Below, in pieces: positions 62,101-64,000 of a DNA stretch of 64,000 bases. The translations under genes were made by a program, and so were the position numbers. The notes beneath the pieces were generated by a model, which made no database searches, was not told the origin of the DNA, and saw only the letters and a program-made list of their open reading frames with translations. Origin of the DNA: Owenia fusiformis (lineage: Eukaryota; Annelida; Polychaeta; Sabellida; Oweniidae); contig CAIIXF020000001.1 in the NCBI GenBank assembly GCA_903813345.2, positions 52,657,885-52,721,884 on the forward strand, given 5' to 3'. How positions within the stretch are numbered: the stretch's first letter is position 1; the number at the start of each line of letters is the position of its first letter.

Positions 62101-62846
62101 TGTTTACTCATAAAACATAGAAAATTTCTCACAGGGAATCAACATACATTAATAATAAATATAAAATAACGAACGTCATTTTATTTTCGTTCGTAAATTA
62201 ATCACCACAAAGAAAACAAAACAAGTCTAATGTAAGTTTATAATTTCTATTTTATTCCAATCATTTCATACAAACAAGTAATATTATTACATTAATAGCA
62301 CTCTGGACATTTCTAATATCTAATATAAACACATAGATGGGCTAGATCATGAAAGAAAGCCTTGAAATCTACAGTTTAGATACCAAAAATTGCCTGGAAT
62401 TATAAACCGGAAGTTATCATCATTTTCAAATCGAACGAGTCGACTCCTCAACTAGAGGAGTCGATTCGGGTCAACCCGAAGGCCTCAACCCGCGGGGAAT
62501 CGGGTCATCGTCCCACCCCTAACTGTAACAGATTAGGGAGAACTAATTTCATTATTCCAAAAATCTCATTTTTCATGTTTCTTTCTACAGGAAAGGACAC
62601 AAAGAGTAAATGTGTGTAAATTTCAGATATTATGCACACTTTAAAATACGATTTGTTCATTTTTGTTCAGGATTGAAACAAGGCCTGCGAGGGTTAATAT
62701 TGAGGTGCTACATGAGGCTCCTGTGCTAGTTAATGAGTTCTACTACATGAAGATTAATATCTCTAACAATGAGGAGAAGCCTATAAATCAGATAAGTGTA
62801 TCTGTTGGGCTTCAAGAGGGGGAAGACAGCGCTGCAGAACAGTCAA
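37994..62846 (+). CDS. TRAPPC11: TRAPPC11 trafficking protein particle subunit, N-terminal ~802 residues; 3' part outside window
   Basis: Twenty-one exon positions join with unbroken phase: 37994-38194, 40812-40981, 41408-41478, 45717-45831, 45945-46044, 46428-46501, 46631-46727, 46998-47131, 48023-48164 or 48948-49089, 50566-50659, 56639-56718, 57109-57187, 57494-57548, 58710-58855, 59099-59160, 59706-59838, 60219-60291, 60620-60677, 60947-61105, 61309-61493, 62671-62846. The protein is a subunit of the TRAPPIII tethering complex acting in ER-to-Golgi transport and autophagy. It matches human TRAPPC11 from the start ([20 protein letters not shown] against [20 protein letters not shown]) through [49 protein letters not shown] and GGGGDAVSS. 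Exons 8-14 cover the Foie-gras domain. The C-terminal Gryzun region (about 330 residues by comparison with human) lies beyond the window. Odd features are a duplicated exon 9, a donor-site minisatellite in intron 3, and a 4.6-kb fold-back element in intron 10. Confidence 0.93.
38376..38515 (+). repeat. Member of a dispersed CAGGTGGTGAC-motif repeat family
   Basis: The core GCAGGTGGTGACATTTTGCA with TGTTGATGCCTTGTTT recurs with changes near 14806, 26632, 30940 and 56836. Several copies begin with a CACCACAAGTGG-like segment about 100 bp earlier. No coding content. Confidence 0.6.
39485..40315 (+). repeat. Higher-order tandem array, alternating ~96- and ~103-bp units
   Basis: Units share CACCCAGGTCTTTTACAATA and ACTATTCCAGTTGGTCCAGA. 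They alternate between type A (CAATTAAAGTTATTGATCTG, mostly ATCCATGATT) and type B (7 bp longer, CAATTTTATATTAAAG, GATCCGC, mostly ATCCGTGATT). The repeat is therefore a ~199-bp dimer, about four times. Confidence 0.85.
40812..40981 (+). CDS. TRAPPC11: TRAPPC11 coding exon 2
   Basis: 170 nt, residues 68-124, phase 0 in, two bases out. Acceptor ctctacag, unusual donor gtattg. [22 protein letters not shown] is nearly collinear with human. Confidence 0.92.
41408..41478 (+). CDS. TRAPPC11: TRAPPC11 coding exon 3, upstream of the donor-site repeat
   Basis: 71 nt, residues 124-148: [20 protein letters not shown] then LPP, matching human [20 protein letters not shown]. It ends CACCAG at 41478 with donor gtaaac. 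That junction sequence is the seed of the tandem array that follows. Confidence 0.92.
41479..45345 (+). repeat. ~80-bp minisatellite of about 49 units carrying the TRAPPC11 exon 3 donor site
   Basis: Units of about 76-83 bp run head to tail from the true exon 3 donor. Typical order: GTAAACATCACATCATTMAA, CCTTTATTTGTCTGTGCTTT, CCCAAAAGTCTGAAAAAAGC, ACTTCTACCATACCACCAG. By hand I count about 49 GTAAACATC starts. Every unit ends with a near copy of the last 16 bases of exon 3 (GCACCTCTACCACCAG, with a 4-6 base insertion) and an intact GTAAAC donor. Variants (TTGTTGTCTG, CCAGCCAG, GAAAAGC without AA, TAGTTTCC) cluster in neighbouring units, showing stepwise expansion. The open frames in it are repeat artefacts. 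Confidence 0.93.
45346..45716 (+). other. TRAPPC11: End of TRAPPC11 intron 3
   Basis: Unique sequence between the minisatellite and exon 4, with ordinary splice acceptor context at its end. Confidence 0.55.
45717..45831 (+). CDS. TRAPPC11: TRAPPC11 coding exon 4
   Basis: 115 nt, residues 148-186, one base in and two out; acceptor tttctag, donor gtatga. Encodes [20 protein letters not shown] and [16 protein letters not shown]. Confidence 0.93.
45945..46044 (+). CDS. TRAPPC11: TRAPPC11 coding exon 5
   Basis: 100 nt, residues 186-219; acceptor cttttgtag, donor gtaatg. Encodes [20 protein letters not shown] and [11 protein letters not shown]. Confidence 0.93.
46428..46501 (+). CDS. TRAPPC11: TRAPPC11 coding exon 6
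   Basis: 74 nt, residues 220-244, two bases out; acceptor gtttcag, donor gtaagt. [19 protein letters not shown] is almost identical to human. Confidence 0.93.
46631..46727 (+). CDS. TRAPPC11: TRAPPC11 coding exon 7
   Basis: 97 nt, residues 244-276, closing in phase 0; acceptor atttttag, donor gtaaag. Encodes [19 protein letters not shown] and [14 protein letters not shown]. Confidence 0.92.
46998..47131 (+). CDS. TRAPPC11: TRAPPC11 coding exon 8
   Basis: 134 nt, residues 277-321, two bases out; acceptor aatttag, donor gtaaga. [20 protein letters not shown] and [12 protein letters not shown] match human. This is the constitutive exon before the duplicated exon 9. Confidence 0.92.
47266..47825. 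mobile_element. Element with multiple ~21-bp subterminal repeats in both orientations
   Basis: The left part has repeated TATGTGATATTCCGCAGGTG-like units, then the same motif inverted (TCACTTGCGGAATATG). The right end repeats it (ATATACCGCAGATGAAT, CACCGCAAGTGAATATG, GGAATATGACATAT). It lies in the intron between TRAPPC11 exons 8 and 9a. Several units read CAGGTGAGT, a consensus splice-donor sequence. Non-coding, probably a MITE. Confidence 0.55.
48023..48164 (+). CDS. TRAPPC11: TRAPPC11 exon 9a, first of two alternative copies
   Basis: 142 nt, two bases in, phase 0 out, with no stop. Acceptor attatatag has a weak pyrimidine tract; donor gtgaat. Encodes [20 protein letters not shown], then [20 protein letters not shown], then LAFGLCR. 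The second half ([15 protein letters not shown]) is closer to human TRAPPC11 than copy 9b is. Splicing to exon 10 keeps the frame. Confidence 0.85.
48948..49089 (+). CDS. TRAPPC11: TRAPPC11 exon 9b, second of two alternative copies
   Basis: 142 nt with the same phases as 9a; acceptor gggtgcag, donor gtaagg. Encodes [20 protein letters not shown], then [20 protein letters not shown], then LCQGLCH. The first half ([17 protein letters not shown]) is closer to human than copy 9a. It shares 30 of 48 residues with 9a. Using both copies, or neither, would shift the frame because 142 is not a multiple of three. Confidence 0.87.
49090..50565 (+). other. TRAPPC11: TRAPPC11 intron 9, nothing recognised
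   Basis: AT-rich; a third copy of exon 9 was looked for and not seen. Confidence 0.5.
50566..50659 (+). CDS. TRAPPC11: TRAPPC11 coding exon 10
   Basis: 94 nt, residues 369-400, phase 0 in, one base out; acceptor tattccag, donor gtaagt. Encodes [20 protein letters not shown] and GQRPWRQG, matching human PDPLE and FYGQRSWRQG. The following 6-kb intron hosts the large fold-back element. Confidence 0.92.
50719..55342. mobile_element. 4.6-kb fold-back element with ~2-kb inverted arms of tandem subrepeats
   Basis: The left end TGATGCTGTCCCCAGCTCCG and right end CGGAGCTGGGGACAGCATCA are exact inverses. The arms stay highly similar inward: the 185-nt open frame at 51026-51211 (+) and the one at 54850-55035 (-) give the same peptide. 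Each arm then carries about six ~173-bp units (GGGGTGACCATATCTCACCT, CAAAATATGGAGCATATGTA, TGACGTCCCAG) in opposite orientation, about 51235-52350 and 53700-54830. A short central zone (about 52900-53140) is also inverted. The right arm has an insertion of roughly 400 bp (about 53180-53575). No transposase was found. Confidence 0.88.
55343..56638 (+). other. TRAPPC11: Rest of TRAPPC11 intron 10
   Basis: AT-rich; nothing recognised apart from short GATACAATCAGTAT-like repeats near 55540-55650. Confidence 0.45.
56639..56718 (+). CDS. TRAPPC11: TRAPPC11 coding exon 11
   Basis: 80 nt, residues 400-426, one base in, phase 0 out; acceptor atttaaag, donor gtatgt. Encodes [20 protein letters not shown], corresponding to human FDLSDPEKEKVGILAIQL. 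Confidence 0.86.
57109..57187 (+). CDS. TRAPPC11: TRAPPC11 coding exon 12
   Basis: 79 nt, residues 427-453, phase 0 in, one base out; acceptor tgttttag, donor gtaagt. Encodes [20 protein letters not shown] and RMKRYL, as in human [21 protein letters not shown]. Confidence 0.92.
57494..57548 (+). CDS. TRAPPC11: TRAPPC11 coding exon 13
   Basis: 55 nt, residues 453-471; acceptor tgttgtag, donor gtaagt. [18 protein letters not shown] aligns without gaps to human [18 protein letters not shown]. Confidence 0.93.
57700..58058 (+). repeat. Dispersed repeat, copy 2
   Basis: Same repeat as 33924-34125 but about 150 bp longer in the middle. It lies in the TRAPPC11 intron between exons 13 and 14. Confidence 0.75.
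58710..58855 (+). CDS. TRAPPC11: TRAPPC11 coding exon 14
   Basis: 146 nt, residues 471-520, two bases in and one out; acceptor cttcaaag, weak donor gtatcc. Encodes [20 protein letters not shown] then [12 protein letters not shown], matching human [24 protein letters not shown] in two pieces. Confidence 0.88.
59099..59160 (+). CDS. TRAPPC11: TRAPPC11 coding exon 15
   Basis: 62 nt, residues 520-540, one base in, phase 0 out; acceptor gctgtcag, donor gtaagt. Encodes [20 protein letters not shown], corresponding to human [20 protein letters not shown]. Confidence 0.87.
59706..59838 (+). CDS. TRAPPC11: TRAPPC11 coding exon 16
   Basis: 133 nt, residues 541-585, phase 0 in, one base out; acceptor catttag, donor gtgagc. 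Encodes a segment ending [13 protein letters not shown], matching human IFTIGVQDFVPF. Confidence 0.88.
59998..60155. repeat. Cluster of GGTACCAT palindromes
   Basis: Within 160 bp there are several GTACCATAYGGTACC-type palindromes and variants (ACCATACGGTACC, GTACTGTATGGTACC, GTACCACATGGTACTG, GGTACCATATGGTACC). It sits in the intron between TRAPPC11 exons 16 and 17. Confidence 0.65.
60219..60291 (+). CDS. TRAPPC11: TRAPPC11 coding exon 17
   Basis: 73 nt, residues 585-609, one base in and two out; acceptor gattttcag, donor gtaagc. Encodes [20 protein letters not shown], against human [20 protein letters not shown]. Confidence 0.87.
60620..60677 (+). CDS. TRAPPC11: TRAPPC11 coding exon 18
   Basis: 58 nt, residues 609-628, closing in phase 0; acceptor tgtttcag, donor gtatgt. 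Encodes [20 protein letters not shown], against human ADCPHPIRFSKLCVSFNNQ. Confidence 0.87.
60947..61105 (+). CDS. TRAPPC11: TRAPPC11 coding exon 19
   Basis: 159 nt, residues 629-681, phase 0 at both ends; acceptor cgttgtag, donor gtaggt. Contains [20 protein letters not shown] then EDVGKSIE, matching human [27 protein letters not shown]. Confidence 0.9.
61309..61493 (+). CDS. TRAPPC11: TRAPPC11 coding exon 20
   Basis: 185 nt, residues 682-743, two bases out; acceptor tttttcag, donor gtaagt. Contains [26 protein letters not shown], matching human [25 protein letters not shown]. Confidence 0.92.
61511..62522. mobile_element. Larger relative of the hAT-like MITE at 6893
   Basis: Left end GGGGTGGGACGGGTCG; right end CGTCCCACCCCTA, matching TAGGGGTGRGACGA of the 6893 element. 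GGGTCGGGT and ACTCGGGTCGG motifs sit inside the left end, and GAGTCGACTCCTC with CGGGTCAACCCG inside the right. A clear target duplication was not found. About 1 kb, non-coding, in the TRAPPC11 intron before exon 21. Confidence 0.65.
62671..62846 (+). CDS. TRAPPC11: TRAPPC11 coding exon 21 (last in window)
   Basis: 176 nt, residues 743-802, two bases in and one out; acceptor tttgttcag, donor gtaagt. Encodes [20 protein letters not shown] and later [10 protein letters not shown], matching human NISVHLLHEPPALTNEMYC and LTAGLKPGQD. The gene continues beyond 64000. Confidence 0.9.
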
Positions 62847-63439
62847 GTAAGTAAAAAGATAGGGAATGCAGGCGGTTGATGTCATCTAATCATTTGATTT
62901 AAAGGACCAGTCTATAGTTCTGATCTCAAATTACTGCAGTATTCATAATTATCTGTACCATATGAACCATCAATAGTTTTTGATATGAATTTCATTATAT
63001 TGTGTAAAAGTTCACATAGTACATGTAAATTATTCTCATTTTAGAATAAATAAAAAAGATAAAAGCATAGTACATTGGAACTTGTCATTCTGCTTACTCT
63101 GCAAGCAATTCTGGCTTTAATATTTACAGTAGGTTTGTAAAATAAAAGCATTTTGATAAGCATCAGAATATAGAAATATCTATAATGGTTCCATACCTCC
63201 ATTTTAGCAAAGTCAATTAATATTCATAGCTCAAAATGTCAGATGACATGTGTGCCCCGCAAAAGAGAACATTCAAAGGCATGTGTCATTGTGTCAAGTC
63301 TGTTATGCAAGGTTGATTTTAGGTGTATCCCGAAGAGTATGTATGTGATTCTTCAAGGTTCCCTTTAATCCCTTATGAGGTGAACATATTTTCTCTAGAG
63401 TAAACTGTTATGTGAAACCTCCAGAAAATAACCCATATG
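62847..63439 (+). other. TRAPPC11: Start of TRAPPC11 intron 21
   Basis: AT-rich intron, nothing recognised before the terminal satellite. Confidence 0.5.
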
Positions 63440-64000
63440 TACAATGTATCTTTCTGTGAAGTTGTAAGGAAATTGTGTTGCTTTATCCCAAAATGTATAC
63501 ATGTTCTGTGAAGTTGTAAGGAGATAGTGTTGTTTTATCCCAAAATGTATACATGTTCTGTGAAGTTGTAAGGAGATTGTGTTGTTTTATCCCAAAATGT
63601 ATACATGTTCTGTGAAGTTGTAAGGAGATTGTGTTGTTTTATCCCAAAATGTATACATGTTCTGTGAAGTTGTAAGGAGATTGTGTTGTTTTATCCCAAA
63701 ATGTATACATGTTCTGTGAAGTTGTAAGGAGATTGTGTTGTTTTATCCCAAAATGTATACATGTTCTGTGAAGTTGTAAGGAGATTGTGTTGTTTTATCC
63801 CAAAATGTATACATGTTCTGTGGAGTTGTAAGGAGATTGTGTTGTTTTATCCCAAAATGTATACATGTTCTGTGAAGTTGTAAGGAGATTGTGTTGTTTT
63901 ATCCCAAAATGTATACATGTTCTGTGAAGTTGTAAGGAGATTGTGTTGTTTTATCCCAAAATGTATACATGTTCTGTGGAGTTGTAAGGAGATTGTGTTG
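63440..64000 (+). repeat. 52-bp satellite running off the window end
   Basis: About ten and a half units of TTCTGTGAAGTTGTAAGGAG, ATTGTGTTGTTTTATCCCAA, AATGTATACATG, nearly identical after the first. Units with GTGGAGTT in place of GTGAAGTT recur, suggesting multi-unit duplication. Confidence 0.92.

Overview
The window looks like AT-rich nuclear DNA from a marine invertebrate. It carries three protein-coding genes, all on the + strand and all split by introns, and most of the remaining sequence is introns and non-autonomous transposable elements. No intact transposase, rRNA gene or functional tRNA gene was recognised. The phylum cannot be fixed from the sequence. A DNA-binding-domain-less NR0B-type nuclear receptor, introns at vertebrate-like positions and the many fold-back and MITE-like repeats fit a lophotrochozoan or an invertebrate deuterostome.

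Layout. (1) 1-17277: the last seven coding exons (221 codons plus stop) of EXOSC10/RRP6, the nuclear exosome exonuclease. Its catalytic and HRDC parts lie upstream of the window. Its introns hold a piggyBac-like MITE (1872-2432), a small CAGG-type MITE (1245-1433), a hAT-like MITE with perfect 8-bp target duplication (6893-7354), a tandem-repeat-cored TIR element (about 7849-8920), a second such element (11266-12248) and a mariner-like MITE (15912-16904). (2) 17278-24977: intergenic, with a 1.2-kb TIR element (17869-19073) that carries a dense cluster of AGGTCA half-sites, then several inverted-repeat elements. (3) 24978-31436: a two-exon NR0B (DAX1/SHP-like) receptor of 553 codons. It has a ligand-binding domain, LXXLL boxes, a PMDLS CtBP-type motif, and no zinc-finger domain. 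(4) 31437-37993: intergenic, with hairpins close to the next gene. (5) 37994-62846: the first 21 coding-exon positions (about 802 residues) of TRAPPC11, a TRAPPIII subunit; the C-terminus lies beyond the window. (6) 63440-64000: a 52-bp satellite in the next TRAPPC11 intron, running off the end.

The most notable points are in TRAPPC11. Exon position 9 is present twice (48023-48164 and 48948-49089). Both copies are 142 nt, have the same phases and share 30 of 48 residues, as expected of mutually exclusive exons. Intron 3 begins with about 49 copies of an ~80-bp repeat, each repeating the exon 3 splice-donor junction (CACCAG|GTAAAC), so the true donor is followed by about 48 decoys over 3.8 kb. 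Intron 10 holds a 4.6-kb fold-back element with ~2-kb arms made of ~173-bp subrepeats.

Exon boundaries were set by GT/AG sites, phase continuity and similarity to the human proteins as remembered; no alignment or transcript data were available.
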